Source: Malaciobacter pacificus (GTDB taxonomy: Bacteria > Campylobacterota > Campylobacteria > Campylobacterales > Arcobacteraceae). Taken from it: a stretch of DNA of 64,000 nt. The stretch spans positions 930,001 to 994,000 of the forward strand of contig NZ_CP035928.1 of NCBI RefSeq assembly GCF_004214795.1, written 5' to 3'. The translations under genes and the position numbers were made by a program. The notes below the pieces were generated by a model. The model was given only the letters and a program-made list of their open reading frames with translations. It had not been told where the DNA came from and did no database searches. Below are positions 52,556-62,040 of the stretch, one piece after another; within the stretch, counting starts at the first letter, position 1, and each line of letters begins with the position of its first letter.

Positions 52556-52987
52556 ATGGAGGTTGTTTTGGGTTCAGTTTTAGTTTTTTTATCTTTTCTT
52601 GTATCAAGTATTGCTACGCTTGGTAGTCTTTTCTTCTCAGAAATCATGAATTTTGTTCCTTGTTCTATGTGTTGGTACCAAAGAATATTTATGTATCCTT
52701 TAGTTTTAATATTTCTAGTGAATCTTTTATATCCAGATAATAAATTATTTAAGTATGCATTTCCTCTTGTTTTAGGAGGTCTTATAATGGCTATTTATCA
52801 TAATTTACTAATGTTTGGAATTATTACTGATGATTTGACTCCGTGTGTTCAAGGAGTTCCTTGTTCTACTAGATATATAGATTTATTAGGTTTTATTACA
52901 ATTCCATTTTTATCTTTAGTATCATTTTGTATGTTATTTATATTTTTAATTATTTTGAAAAAAGGAAAGTATTTAGATGAAAAATAA
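52556..52987 (+). CDS. dsbB: DsbB-family disulfide bond formation protein
   Basis: About 143 aa with four membrane helices. First periplasmic loop PCSMCWYQR has the CxxC that reoxidises DsbA and the quinone-site Arg. The second loop PCVQGVPCSTRY has the other Cys pair. The ATG at 52556 lacks a ribosome site; a TTG at 52568 has GGAGG 5 bases upstream and may be the true start. Overlaps the DsbA-like gene by 11 bases. Confidence 0.88.
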   Translation: MEVVLGSVLVFLSFLVSSIATLGSLFFSEIMNFVPCSMCWYQRIFMYPLVLIFLVNLLYPDNKLFKYAFPLVLGGLIMAIYHNLLMFGIITDDLTPCVQGVPCSTRYIDLLGFITIPFLSLVSFCMLFIFLIILKKGKYLDEK

Positions 52988-53633
52988 AAGTTTAGTTGCA
53001 ATTACACTTATTGTTTTAATTGCTTTATTTGTTGGTGGTGGTTATGCATTCAAAAATAAAGAAGAAAAGAAAGTTCAAGAAGTTACAGCTTCAATAGATT
53101 ATAAAAAAGACCCTTTTATAAGAGAGTATAGCCCATCATTTGGTGACAATGAAAAAGGTATTTATGTTGTAGAATATATAGATCCAGAATGTGAATCTTG
53201 TGCATTATTTAATGGTATTATTAAAGATTTTTATAAAGAGTATTATAAAGATATAAAGTTAGTTATTAGATATTTAGCTAATCACAAAAACTCAGAGTAT
53301 GCTATTCGTATTATTGAAGCTGCTAGAGAGCAAAATAAATACTTAGAAGTATTAGATGTTGTATATTCTAAACAGCCTTTATGGGCACAGCATAATAATG
53401 AAAAACCAGAACTTTTAATGGGCTTTTTAGAAGAGGTTGAAGGTTTAGATTTAGTTAAATTACAAAAAGATATGCAAAATCCTGAAATCAAAAAAAGAAT
53501 TAATTTAGATCTAGTTGATGCTCAAAAACTTCAAGTTAGAGGTACACCAACTATATTTATAAATGGTAAAAGGTTAAGAAGTTTATCTGCTGATGCTTTA
53601 GAAAACTTGTATATATCTGAAGCATATAAATAA
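52977..53633 (+). CDS. DsbA-family thioredoxin-fold oxidoreductase
   Basis: 218 aa. N-terminal membrane anchor, then a thioredoxin fold with CxxC (ECESCALF) and the cis-proline in GTPTIFING. Helical insertion between as in DsbA/DsbG-like proteins. Translationally coupled to dsbB, its likely oxidant, so it forms or shuffles disulfides in periplasmic proteins. Confidence 0.88.
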   Translation: MKNKSLVAITLIVLIALFVGGGYAFKNKEEKKVQEVTASIDYKKDPFIREYSPSFGDNEKGIYVVEYIDPECESCALFNGIIKDFYKEYYKDIKLVIRYLANHKNSEYAIRIIEAAREQNKYLEVLDVVYSKQPLWAQHNNEKPELLMGFLEEVEGLDLVKLQKDMQNPEIKKRINLDLVDAQKLQVRGTPTIFINGKRLRSLSADALENLYISEAYK

Positions 53634-53639
53634 TAAAAG

Positions 53640-53662
53640 TAGTACAGCATTTTGCTGTACTA
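53640..53662 (+). terminator. Hairpin after the DsbA-like gene
   Basis: Stem TAGTACAGCA/TGCTGTACTA with a 3-base loop; only a weak T run follows. Confidence 0.55.
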
Positions 53663-53727
53663 AAGTATTAAGAAATATTATTATAATATATTATATAAAT
53701 ATAAGTTACGCATAAAGGAACCCCACA

Positions 53728-54909
53728 ATGTCTTTTTTAGAAAATATTAAATCTTTTTTTGCTCTAGTAAAAGAATCAAACTATGATTTATTAAAAATAT
53801 ACGAGCAAGATACAAATGGCTTTTTAATAGCATTACTTGTTGTTTTATCAATTATTTTGATAATCATATTTTTAATTAGAAGATCAATAAAAATTTCCAG
53901 TGCTGTAAAATTAGTTTCTAATATTCAAGATACAAAAGATATTAATGATTATGATACAAAATTAACAAAGTTAGTTACTGAATTACCAAAAAGAGGTATA
54001 AAAGTTGCGCAAAGTATTAATGCATCAAAAAATGATATTTTAAAGCAAGAATTAGCTTTATTAAAAAATTTAGATATAAGTGAAAAGATAAATAGATACC
54101 AACAAATTGCATCACAATATGCATTGATGGCACAAAACTCTAAAAAATATAAAATTGATGAGTTGACATCTTTTTATGAGGAAAAATCTAAGTCACTTTT
54201 AGATATCAATTTATTAAAAGAGATTGAAGAATATTACACAAATGCTTTATTTGATGAAAATGATATAAAACATGTTAATGAAATAGTAAATTATGCAAAT
54301 ACTACTTCAAATCCGAGTATAATTATAAATCCATTACAAAAACAAATTGATAAATTTAGTTATGGTTATAATCTTGATTTATTTAAATTTATAAGAGGTT
54401 TAGATAAAAATAAAGCTTCAAATATTTATTCAAACTGTAATGAGAAGTTAAGAAGTCTATTTACAAGTGGCGAGGGATTAATCTCTAAAGAAATACTGGA
54501 TTATTTATTAGAAAATGATGAAAAACAGAATGTATATGGATATATTTCGAAACTTGAAGTTAAAAATCATTTAAAACTATTATCTAAAACAATGTTTGCA
54601 AAGAGAAATGATATAGATTTAGATTTATCTTTTGTTGCAAATAAAACTGATATTGGTGCAGATTATAAATCTCACTTAGATAATAAATTAACTGAAAACT
54701 GGAAAGATTTATCTTATATTAAATATATAATTGAATCAGATGGAGTATTGGAAACTATAGGACATATTGACTATAGAAATGTATTAGAAAGAATCGAAAG
54801 ATTACAAACAGAAGAAGAAAACAATAAAGCTGTTGCAGAAGCTTTAGAAATGGCTAGAAAAGCACATGAAATTGCAAATGAAGCAAAAGCAATAGCAAGA
54901 AGTAAATAG
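53728..54909 (+). CDS. Membrane-anchored coiled-coil protein, unknown function
   Basis: 393 aa. One membrane helix near residues 33-52 (LIALLVVLSIILIIIFLI) and a long, mostly helical cytoplasmic part. The C-terminus is an alanine-rich helix (ALEMARKAHEIANEAKAIARSK). No catalytic motif is visible and I do not recognise the family. AAAGGAA precedes the start. It is followed after 6 bases by a second small membrane protein and then a thioredoxin lipoprotein, likely one operon. Confidence 0.75.
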   Translation: MSFLENIKSFFALVKESNYDLLKIYEQDTNGFLIALLVVLSIILIIIFLIRRSIKISSAVKLVSNIQDTKDINDYDTKLTKLVTELPKRGIKVAQSINASKNDILKQELALLKNLDISEKINRYQQIASQYALMAQNSKKYKIDELTSFYEEKSKSLLDINLLKEIEEYYTNALFDENDIKHVNEIVNYANTTSNPSIIINPLQKQIDKFSYGYNLDLFKFIRGLDKNKASNIYSNCNEKLRSLFTSGEGLISKEILDYLLENDEKQNVYGYISKLEVKNHLKLLSKTMFAKRNDIDLDLSFVANKTDIGADYKSHLDNKLTENWKDLSYIKYIIESDGVLETIGHIDYRNVLERIERLQTEEENNKAVAEALEMARKAHEIANEAKAIARSK

Positions 54910-54915
54910 TAAGTA

Positions 54916-55206
54916 ATGGAATTTTTATTAATTATATTATTAGTTGTTGGTATAGTTGTTGCATTTTTTATTAAAGCAAAAATTGCAGCAAATAAAAAAA
55001 GCCCAGCTATTAAGAAAAGCGAAATAGAAGATTATTATATTGAAAAGATGAAAGAGATAAATCTTAGATATAAAAAAGATGAAGATCTTTTAAAACATGA
55101 GAAATTAAAGTTTTTAAAGAGAGTTAATCAAGAACTTTCTATGAATATTTTTTTTGATGAAGATGAAGCGAAAGATCTTTTAAAAAAATTGACAATTATG
55201 GAATAA
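54916..55206 (+). CDS. Small membrane-anchored hypothetical protein, 96 aa
   Basis: One N-terminal helix (FLLIILLVVGIVVAFFI) and a charged helical tail (YYIEKMKEINLRYKKDEDLLKHEKL). The size and design suggest a partner of the preceding coiled-coil protein. The ribosome site is weak (AGTA), consistent with coupled translation. Confidence 0.7.
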   Translation: MEFLLIILLVVGIVVAFFIKAKIAANKKSPAIKKSEIEDYYIEKMKEINLRYKKDEDLLKHEKLKFLKRVNQELSMNIFFDEDEAKDLLKKLTIME

Positions 55207-55208
55207 GA

Positions 55209-55775
55209 ATGATAAAAACATTAGTTGGATTATTAAGTATTATGCTTTTATTCACAGCATGTGATAATAAAAGTAGTTTTGATGAAAGTTTAGTTGCTAA
55301 AACAGAAGTTGTAGAAGAAAAACCATTTGAGCCAGTTGATTATGCCTTAACAACTGTTGATGCAAAAATTATTGAATTTCAAAGTACACCAGAAGGTTTT
55401 AATTTTAATGACTATAAAGGTAAAAAAGCTGTACTAATTGATGTCTTTGCAACATGGTGTCCACCTTGTATTGAAGATATACCAGTTTTTAAAGAATTAA
55501 GAGAAAAATATAAAGATGACTTTGAAATAGTATCTGTTTTATTTGAAAAAGATAAACCTCTAGAAGAGGTTTTAGAATTTATAAATAAGTATAATATTCC
55601 TTATCCTGTGACAATTGGAGAAGAGAATTTTGTACTAGCAAAAGACTTAGGTGATATTCAAAAAATTCCTGAGAAATTTCTATTTTCTAAAGATGGTGAA
55701 TTCATAAAAAAATTTGTGGGAAATACATCAAAAGAGAGTTTAGAACAATATATTAAAATTGCTATTGAAAACTAA
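55209..55775 (+). CDS. TlpA-like thioredoxin lipoprotein
   Basis: 188 aa. Signal peptide with lipobox (LFTAC, Cys 18). The TlpA/ResA core has FATWCPPCIEDIP with the CPPC site, and IPEKFLFSKDG supplies the cis-Pro region. It is an extracytoplasmic thiol reductase, possibly for cytochrome c maturation. It starts two bases after the upstream stop, so it is in the same operon. Confidence 0.88.
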   Translation: MIKTLVGLLSIMLLFTACDNKSSFDESLVAKTEVVEEKPFEPVDYALTTVDAKIIEFQSTPEGFNFNDYKGKKAVLIDVFATWCPPCIEDIPVFKELREKYKDDFEIVSVLFEKDKPLEEVLEFINKYNIPYPVTIGEENFVLAKDLGDIQKIPEKFLFSKDGEFIKKFVGNTSKESLEQYIKIAIEN

Positions 55776-55806
55776 TAGATATTATAAAATATCTATTAGT
55801 TTTTTT
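55771..55806. terminator. Bidirectional terminator
   Basis: 13-bp stem ACTAATAGATATT/AATATCTATTAGT with a 4-base loop, followed by six Ts, between convergent genes. Confidence 0.85.
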
Positions 55807-56408
55807 AAACTATCAATTTTATATTTTGCTGTTGAAAAATCTTGAGTTTGTGTAAATTTATTATGAACTATTACGCAATCTATTTTGGCTTTATTTGCTG
55901 ATATTAAACCTCTTTGTGAATCTTCAACTACTATTGTTTCTTCTTTTTTTGCTTTAAATAGCTCTAATCCTTTTAAATATGGATCAGGGAATGGTTTAGC
56001 TCGTGGGTAATCTTCAACACATAAAACAAACTCCATAAAGTCTGTTATTCCTCTATTATTATGTATAATCTCAAAATCTACTCTTCTTGAAGTTGTAACT
56101 ATACCCATTTTATAGGTTTGTTTTAATTCATCTAATATTTCATGAACACCACTTATTGCAATATCCTCTTTTTTTAAGTACTCTTGATAATAAACATCCC
56201 TTTGATTTCTTGCAATTATTACCTCTTCATATGAAGCATTTGGTGCAGCTACCCAAACTCCATTTCCATCGGTCATAATTTTCATATAATCTTCAAATTG
56301 TAAGTTAACATTAAAAAACTCTTTTAGTGCTCTTTTGCTTGCTTCATAATATAATGGTTCTGTTTCAACTAAAACACCATCATTATCAAATAATATATAT
56401 TTTTTCAT
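55782..56408 (-). CDS. HAD-superfamily hydrolase (phosphoglucomutase-like)
   Basis: 208 aa. Motif I FDNDGVLVETE (the nucleophile Asp and the second Asp), a helical cap of the subfamily IA type, motif II MGIVTTS, Lys in AKPFPDPYLKG and motif IV VVEDSQRG. It is a phosphatase or beta-phosphoglucomutase-type enzyme; the substrate is not predictable. The following 207-base gap (56409-56615) holds only the terminator and a palindrome. Confidence 0.87.
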   Translation of the reverse strand: MKKYILFDNDGVLVETEPLYYEASKRALKEFFNVNLQFEDYMKIMTDGNGVWVAAPNASYEEVIIARNQRDVYYQEYLKKEDIAISGVHEILDELKQTYKMGIVTTSRRVDFEIIHNNRGITDFMEFVLCVEDYPRAKPFPDPYLKGLELFKAKKEETIVVEDSQRGLISANKAKIDCVIVHNKFTQTQDFSTAKYKIDSLKKLIDIL

Positions 56409-56443
56409 AGATGAATTATACAGAAACTAATTTATGCAGACAT

Positions 56444-56474
56444 AAAAAAAGGAAAGCCTAGGCTTCCCTTTTTT
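56444..56474. terminator. Bidirectional terminator
   Basis: AAAAGG-A-AAGCC/GGCTT-C-CCTTTT stem with a 2-base turn and flanking A and T runs. Confidence 0.75.
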
Positions 56475-56530
56475 AACTTGTATTTTAGTAGTAGGAGAGA
56501 GTTAAATTCAAAAATCTTAACATCGTGGTT

Positions 56531-56548
56531 AAGTTAATTAATTAACTT
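56531..56548. repeat. Perfect 18-bp palindrome
   Basis: AAGTTAATTAATTAACTT reads the same on both strands. It lies in the intergenic region after LOG and the HAD gene. A dyad operator or a simple AT-rich coincidence are both possible. Confidence 0.5.
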
Positions 56549-56615
56549 GTAATACAATTATAAACAATGGTAATTAACATTTATTTAATAAAAAGTTAAT
56601 AGTTAGTAAACCGCT

Positions 56616-57185
56616 TTACTTTTCTTTCTTCCATTTTGAAGTTGGAGCTTCATAATTTTTTATTCTTTTTATAATTTCATCAATATCATCACTAACAATT
56701 AGCATTTCAATAAATCTTTTTGCAATAAAACCTTCATATACAGCATTTTCTAAAAATTTGATAAAGTTATCATAATAACCATTTATATTTAAAAATGCAC
56801 ATGGCTTTTTGTGATAACCTAGTTGCGCAAAAGATATAACTTCAGAAATCTCTTCTAATGTACCAAACCCACCAGGAAGAGTAATAAATGCATCTGCAAG
56901 CTCTTCCATCTTCTCTTTTCTTTCATTAATAGTATTTACTTTATAAATCTTATTAATAGCTTTATTTTCAATCTCTTTATCTACTAAATCATATGTTATT
57001 ACACCTGTAACACTATTTTTTAGTTTTAAAGATTCATTTGAAATTACTCCCATTAATCCTTGAGTAGAACCTCCATAAACTATATTCATAGAGTTCTCAA
57101 CTAATTTTAAAGCAAGTTTTTTAGTCTCTTGTTCATATATTGAACTTCTTCCAAATGCTGAACCACAATAAATAGCTACATTCAT
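56616..57185 (-). CDS. LOG-family protein (nucleoside 5'-monophosphate phosphoribohydrolase)
   Basis: 189 aa. The signature LPGGFGTLEEISEV plus YCGSAFG and VYGGSTQGLMGV are typical of the LOG/TIGR00730 family. Members cleave cytokinin-type or purine nucleotides to base and ribose-5-phosphate. It is the last gene of the RND-MlaC-MlaA operon, overlapping the RND gene by 4 bases, though a lipid role is not implied. Confidence 0.88.
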   Translation of the reverse strand: MNVAIYCGSAFGRSSIYEQETKKLALKLVENSMNIVYGGSTQGLMGVISNESLKLKNSVTGVITYDLVDKEIENKAINKIYKVNTINERKEKMEELADAFITLPGGFGTLEEISEVISFAQLGYHKKPCAFLNINGYYDNFIKFLENAVYEGFIAKRFIEMLIVSDDIDEIIKRIKNYEAPTSKWKKEK

Positions 57186-59683
57186 TTTTCTACCTTTAAT
57201 TTTTCATAGGGTTTAAATATAATCATTAGTCTTGGTAATAGAAGTAGAGCTGATGTTAAAAGTGAAGCCATAACTACAACTGTTAATAGACCAAAATAGA
57301 TTGTAGGAATTAGATTTGATAAAATTAAAATAGAGAAACCTAACATAATTACAATAGATGTATAATACATTGCAAAACCTATACTTTTATGAGCTCTTCT
57401 CATTGAGTTAACATAATTATGGTCAACTTTGAATTCTTCTTTATATCTATGGATATAGTGAATTGTATCATCAACTCCAATACCAATAGAAATTGCTGCA
57501 ATTGTAATAGTCATAATATCTAGTGGAATATTTAACCATCCCATTATACCAAATATAGCTGATATTGGTACAATATTAGTTGCTAATGCAATTAGGGCTA
57601 CTTTTACTGACCTAAATAAAATTAAAAACATAATTAATAGTATAATTAAAACAAAACCTAAAGTTTTGATTTGTGAATCAAAAAGAGATTGAAGCATATT
57701 ATTATATAAAACCATTAGATTTGAAAGTCTAAATGTAGTATCTTTATCTTCTATTATTTGTTCAACATCATATTTAATTTTGTTTAAAAGTTCATTTCTT
57801 CTTAGTTCAGGATTTGAATCAATAATTCTCATACTAATTCTTGCTTCATTTTTCTCAATATTTATATATGGAGATAAAATCAAGTCTTTGTATTCACTTG
57901 GAATTTCGTTATATAGTAAAGCTAAAGTTATACCGTCTAACTCTTTCCCATCATTTAATATTTTACCAATTTTCAAAAGAGTTGCCAATGAGTTTACTTT
58001 TCCAATTTGAGGAAGAGTTTCAAGATAGTCATGTATGGCTGTAATAGTATCCATTTTATCTTTTGTAAACCAGTATTGTTCATCATTAGCATTTGCTTCA
58101 AACTCGTTATCAAAGGAATCAAACATATCAAAAGCATCATTTTGCTCAGGTTTTTCTTCGACTTTTTTCTCAATAGATTTAAATTTTACTATTATATCTA
58201 AAGGAGTAGTCCCACCTAATTGCTCATCAATTACTTCCATCCCTTTATAAATATCTGTAGATTTTTTAAAGTAATTAATAAAGCTATTTTCAACTATTAA
58301 TTTTGAAGCACCAGTTAGTGAAAAGGCCACTACAATTATACTTGCAATTATAATTGCTCTTTTAGAATTTTCTACAATTTTAATACATTTATCAATTAAA
58401 GAGAAGTTAGATGTTTTATTATCATGTTCATCTTTTCTTTTCATTAAAATTAATAAAACTGGAAAAACTAAAAAAGCTATTATTAGTGAAATAGCAATAC
58501 CAGCACTCATCATAAGTCCAAGGTTTTTAACTGGTTCAATACTTGATAAAACAAGTGAAGCAAAACCAGTAATAGTAGTAACTACAGCAAAAAATGATGG
58601 ATTGAACTTAGATAAAATTGTATTGATTACTAGCTTATATTGGCTAGCATGTTTATATTTTACGTTTAATTCTCTATATCTAACTATTAAGTGCAGTATT
58701 ATTGATATTGTTATAATTAATTGTAATGATATGAAATTAGATGATATTACAGTAACTTCCCACCCAAATAATCCTAAAAGACCAGTTGTTGAAATTACTG
58801 ATAAAATACAAATACTAATCGGTATTACAATCCATCTAATATGTCTAAATATAAACCATAAAATAAAAATAAGAATAAATACTAATGTAGAACCATATAT
58901 TTTTAAGTCATTTTTTACAAAGCCAATTACATCATTGGCAATCATACTAACTCCACCTAAAAATATTTTTGAGTCATTAGAGTATTTAGAGATTATATTT
59001 CTAATATTTTCGATATCTTTACTCTCTTTTTCTCTTAAGTAATCTCTATATTTTTTAAACTCTTTTTGAATTAATTCAAGTTCTTTTAAATCATCATTTG
59101 TGGCACTATTGTTTTTTTGTTTTTTTAATAATAAATTTCTTTTTTCTAAAAGTTCGTAATATTTTCTCTCTTCTTTTAAACTTAACACAATAGCTGTAGT
59201 TTTTAAATCTTCACTAACAAGTGCATTTTTATATAAAGGAGAAGTTAAAAACTCATTTTTGATTAAATCTTTGTTTGGATTTTGTTTTGTTTGTAGTGTA
59301 TCAATTCCAGAAACTAGCTCAGAAATAGGTTTAATTGGAGATTGAAGCAATGGTACATTTAAAATTGAAGTAACATTTTCAACTACATCTAAAGATAAAA
59401 AATCTTTACTAATATTTTCAATTATATTAAGATTCTTCTCATCAAGTAATTCGCCTTGTTTAGGACTAAATGCTACAATTAAAAAGTTGGGGTTTTTATA
59501 TGTTTTGTTTACTTCTCTGTAGAACTTTAGGTCTTTGTCATCTTCTACTAATAATGTTTCAGAAGAAGCATCAATTTCTAATTTCGTAGCAAAATACCCT
59601 AGTATTCCTATTAAACTTAAAAGTATGATAAGAATTGCAAGGGGATATTTTAATATTAATTTGTCATAAAACTTTTTTATCAT
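57182..59683 (-). CDS. RND/MMPL-family transporter of the MlaA-MlaC operon
   Basis: 833 aa. Twelve predicted membrane helices arranged as two repeats, with large periplasmic loops after helix 1 and helix 7. Sterol-sensing-like blocks VVTTITGFASLVLS and ISIGIGVDDTIHYIHRY match HpnN/MMPL relatives. It starts 3 bases after mlaC. Genes of this type with MlaC and MlaA are thought to move phospholipids between outer and inner membrane in place of the MlaFEDB ABC system. Direction not established. Confidence 0.87.
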   Translation of the reverse strand: MIKKFYDKLILKYPLAILIILLSLIGILGYFATKLEIDASSETLLVEDDKDLKFYREVNKTYKNPNFLIVAFSPKQGELLDEKNLNIIENISKDFLSLDVVENVTSILNVPLLQSPIKPISELVSGIDTLQTKQNPNKDLIKNEFLTSPLYKNALVSEDLKTTAIVLSLKEERKYYELLEKRNLLLKKQKNNSATNDDLKELELIQKEFKKYRDYLREKESKDIENIRNIISKYSNDSKIFLGGVSMIANDVIGFVKNDLKIYGSTLVFILIFILWFIFRHIRWIVIPISICILSVISTTGLLGLFGWEVTVISSNFISLQLIITISIILHLIVRYRELNVKYKHASQYKLVINTILSKFNPSFFAVVTTITGFASLVLSSIEPVKNLGLMMSAGIAISLIIAFLVFPVLLILMKRKDEHDNKTSNFSLIDKCIKIVENSKRAIIIASIIVVAFSLTGASKLIVENSFINYFKKSTDIYKGMEVIDEQLGGTTPLDIIVKFKSIEKKVEEKPEQNDAFDMFDSFDNEFEANANDEQYWFTKDKMDTITAIHDYLETLPQIGKVNSLATLLKIGKILNDGKELDGITLALLYNEIPSEYKDLILSPYINIEKNEARISMRIIDSNPELRRNELLNKIKYDVEQIIEDKDTTFRLSNLMVLYNNMLQSLFDSQIKTLGFVLIILLIMFLILFRSVKVALIALATNIVPISAIFGIMGWLNIPLDIMTITIAAISIGIGVDDTIHYIHRYKEEFKVDHNYVNSMRRAHKSIGFAMYYTSIVIMLGFSILILSNLIPTIYFGLLTVVVMASLLTSALLLLPRLMIIFKPYEKLKVEK

Positions 59684-59685
59684 TA

Positions 59686-60282
59686 CTATTTTTTAGCTTC
59701 TTCTTTTAAAGAATCTTTTAACATATTTAGCATTTCATCAAAAGTTTTTTTATCTAATAAACCAGCAAATTGTTGTCTATATGTTTGTATTATACTAACT
59801 CCAACTAAATCAACATCATAAATTAACCAATCACCTTTTTTATTATAAAAGTTATAGTTAATTTGATAAGTTTTATCTTTACCTAAAAGTTCAGTTTTTA
59901 GTTGTTGTCTACTTCCTTTATACTCTTCAAGTCCAATAATTTTAACTTTTTGGTCCGTATATAATTCAAGTTTTTCAATATATGATTTTTTTAGTTTATC
60001 TTCAAATACTTTTGTAAACTCAGCCCTTTGTTCTTTTGTAATTGATGTCCAAGTCTCTTTACCAAGAGAAATCATAGCCATTAAGTTGTAATCAAAAACT
60101 TCATCCATAATTGTGATTATTTCATCAGCTTTTTGTTGAGTAGTTAAATCTTTTTTCTCTAAAACTAAAAGTACTCCATCAATTTTTTGAGTCATTACAG
60201 ACTGGATTTCATCTTTTTTTAATGCATAAGCACTACTAATTGCCAAAGACATAACTAAAAAAAGTTTAAATAAGTTTTTCAT
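59686..60282 (-). CDS. mlaC: MlaC/Ttg2D-family periplasmic lipid carrier
   Basis: 198 aa. Signal peptide (LVMSLAISSAYA) then the helical-beta MlaC fold: FDYNLMAMISLGKETW, QRAEFTKVFEDKLKKSY, and GDWLIYDVDLVGVSIIQTYRQQF. It shuttles phospholipid across the periplasm between MlaA and the RND protein. It starts 1 base after the mlaA stop. Confidence 0.9.
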   Translation of the reverse strand: MKNLFKLFLVMSLAISSAYALKKDEIQSVMTQKIDGVLLVLEKKDLTTQQKADEIITIMDEVFDYNLMAMISLGKETWTSITKEQRAEFTKVFEDKLKKSYIEKLELYTDQKVKIIGLEEYKGSRQQLKTELLGKDKTYQINYNFYNKKGDWLIYDVDLVGVSIIQTYRQQFAGLLDKKTFDEMLNMLKDSLKEEAKK

Positions 60283-60283
60283 T

Positions 60284-61027
60284 TTATTCCTCTATTTGTT
60301 TATTTCTTGATTGTGTATAAATATCTCGTAAGAATGGGTATAAATCTAAAGCATCTTTTTTAATAGCTTCATATTGTCCTAATCTTAAAGATGTGCCATT
60401 TACAACATCAACAGTTTTTATTCCTAGTTGCTCATATGTGTTGTTTGGTATTTTATATGATACTTCATTTGAAGCTGTAGTTGTTAAAGGATTAACATAT
60501 CCATCTGCAACAAGTCCAAACATATCTCTAAGATTTGAAGGCCCTAAAAATGGTAAAACTACATGAAAGCCTTCACCAACACCCCAATATCCTAAAGTTT
60601 GTCCAAAATCTTCATCATGGCTAACCCATCCTAAATCATCTTTAGCTGGATCTAAAATTCCTGCAAATCCCCATAGTGTATTTACTAAAAATCTTCCTAA
60701 CTCTTCAGCTGAATTTTCAAATTTAAACTGTAGAAGATTATTTACAAATCTAACAGGAAAAAGTAAATTATTAAAGAAATTTGATATACCAATTCTTACA
60801 TTCTCATTTACTGTATTTGAATAGCCTGTTGCAACAGGATTTAATACATTTTCATAAACTTTATCATTAAAGTTTGTCATTACTCTGTTGTAACCACTTA
60901 GTGGGTCAAAAACTACTTTTGTTTCTTGCCTTTTAAGCTCATTATCAAATTCATTTGTAAAGTCATCAAATGTCTCATCTGCGAAAGAAGAAAGTGTTAA
61001 AAATAGTACAAAAATTAAATTTTTCAA
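60284..61027 (-). CDS. mlaA: MlaA/VacJ-family outer-membrane lipid-asymmetry protein
   Basis: 247 aa. Signal peptide, then GYNRVMTNFNDKVYENVLNPVATGYSN in part, FFNNLLFPVRFVNNLLQ, FLVNTLWGFAGILDPA, and EDFGQTLGYWGVGEGFHVVLPFLGPS, all MlaA features. No lipobox Cys at the signal end (LSSFADE), so it is probably not lipidated, unlike E. coli MlaA. First gene of the operon. Confidence 0.92.
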   Translation of the reverse strand: MKNLIFVLFLTLSSFADETFDDFTNEFDNELKRQETKVVFDPLSGYNRVMTNFNDKVYENVLNPVATGYSNTVNENVRIGISNFFNNLLFPVRFVNNLLQFKFENSAEELGRFLVNTLWGFAGILDPAKDDLGWVSHDEDFGQTLGYWGVGEGFHVVLPFLGPSNLRDMFGLVADGYVNPLTTTASNEVSYKIPNNTYEQLGIKTVDVVNGTSLRLGQYEAIKKDALDLYPFLRDIYTQSRNKQIEE

Positions 61028-61085
61028 ATTTGTCCTTTTAGAAATAATAAAAATTATACTTAAAAAATGTGTAAAAAATGTTGAA

Positions 61086-61934
61086 TTAATTATTTATTGA
61101 GTTTAGTACTTCAATAGCTTGTAATGGATCTACTTGAATTCCATGTATTCTAAAAGCAAAATGTAAGTGTGGTCCTGTGCTTCTTCCTGTATTTCCGCTA
61201 AGTCCTAACACTTCACCTTTTTTTATAAAATCACCAACTTTAAAATTCATTTTGTTTAAGTGGAAATAACAGCTGTATACTCCATGTCCATGATCAATTA
61301 TAATTGAATTTCCTGCATAAAATCTATCTTGAGCAATTCTAACTATCCCGCTGTTAGAAGCTATAATAGGAGTATTGTTTTTTGCTCTAAAGTCCGTACC
61401 GCTATGATAAGATTTTAGTTCCCCATTATAAACTCTTTTTGTGCCAAAATTACTTGTGATTTTTGAATTTAAAGGATAAATAAAATCTTCACTCCAGTAA
61501 AGTTTTTCTGACTTACTATTATAAACTTTCATTGCATCACTATACTCTTTTTTTGTTCTCTCAACTCTTGATTTTGGAGGTTTAAATTTCGAAGGTTTTA
61601 CATTTATAACTTCACTTTTATAGTTTCCATCAACTACTTTTAAGTCTTTACCCACAAAAACTCTTTTGTTATTTTCTAAATAAGAAATAATTATTCTATA
61701 CTCTTTTAATTCTTGATAATAAGATATTGGAAGTAGAGCATAAAAGCTATTTTTTTTAAAAGGGTTTTTATTAAAGTTTATATTCTGTTTATCAAAAGTT
61801 AGTTTGACATCTTTTATATTCTCTTTTTCTATTTCTAATAAAACAGTATTTGCATTATTTACTAGATTAGATGATAACTCAAGTGCGAAAAGATTAAAGT
61901 TTAATATCAAAATAATAAGTATAATTTTTTTCAT
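61086..61934 (-). CDS. M23-family (LytM-type) peptidase
   Basis: 282 aa. Signal peptide, an N-terminal beta domain and a C-terminal peptidase M23 domain with HSGTDFRA (zinc His and Asp), DHGHGVYSCYFHLN and HLHFAF. It should cleave peptidoglycan cross-links. All metal ligands are present, so it is probably active rather than an EnvC-like activator. Confidence 0.92.
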   Translation of the reverse strand: MKKIILIILILNFNLFALELSSNLVNNANTVLLEIEKENIKDVKLTFDKQNINFNKNPFKKNSFYALLPISYYQELKEYRIIISYLENNKRVFVGKDLKVVDGNYKSEVINVKPSKFKPPKSRVERTKKEYSDAMKVYNSKSEKLYWSEDFIYPLNSKITSNFGTKRVYNGELKSYHSGTDFRAKNNTPIIASNSGIVRIAQDRFYAGNSIIIDHGHGVYSCYFHLNKMNFKVGDFIKKGEVLGLSGNTGRSTGPHLHFAFRIHGIQVDPLQAIEVLNSINN

Positions 61935-62040
61935 ATTAAAATAGTAGCAAATTTTAAATTAGGCGCTTATAATAAATTTATTATTACAAAAGTGCTATAA
62001 TCCCAAAATATTTAGAAAAACAAATTTAATTGGAGTTAAT

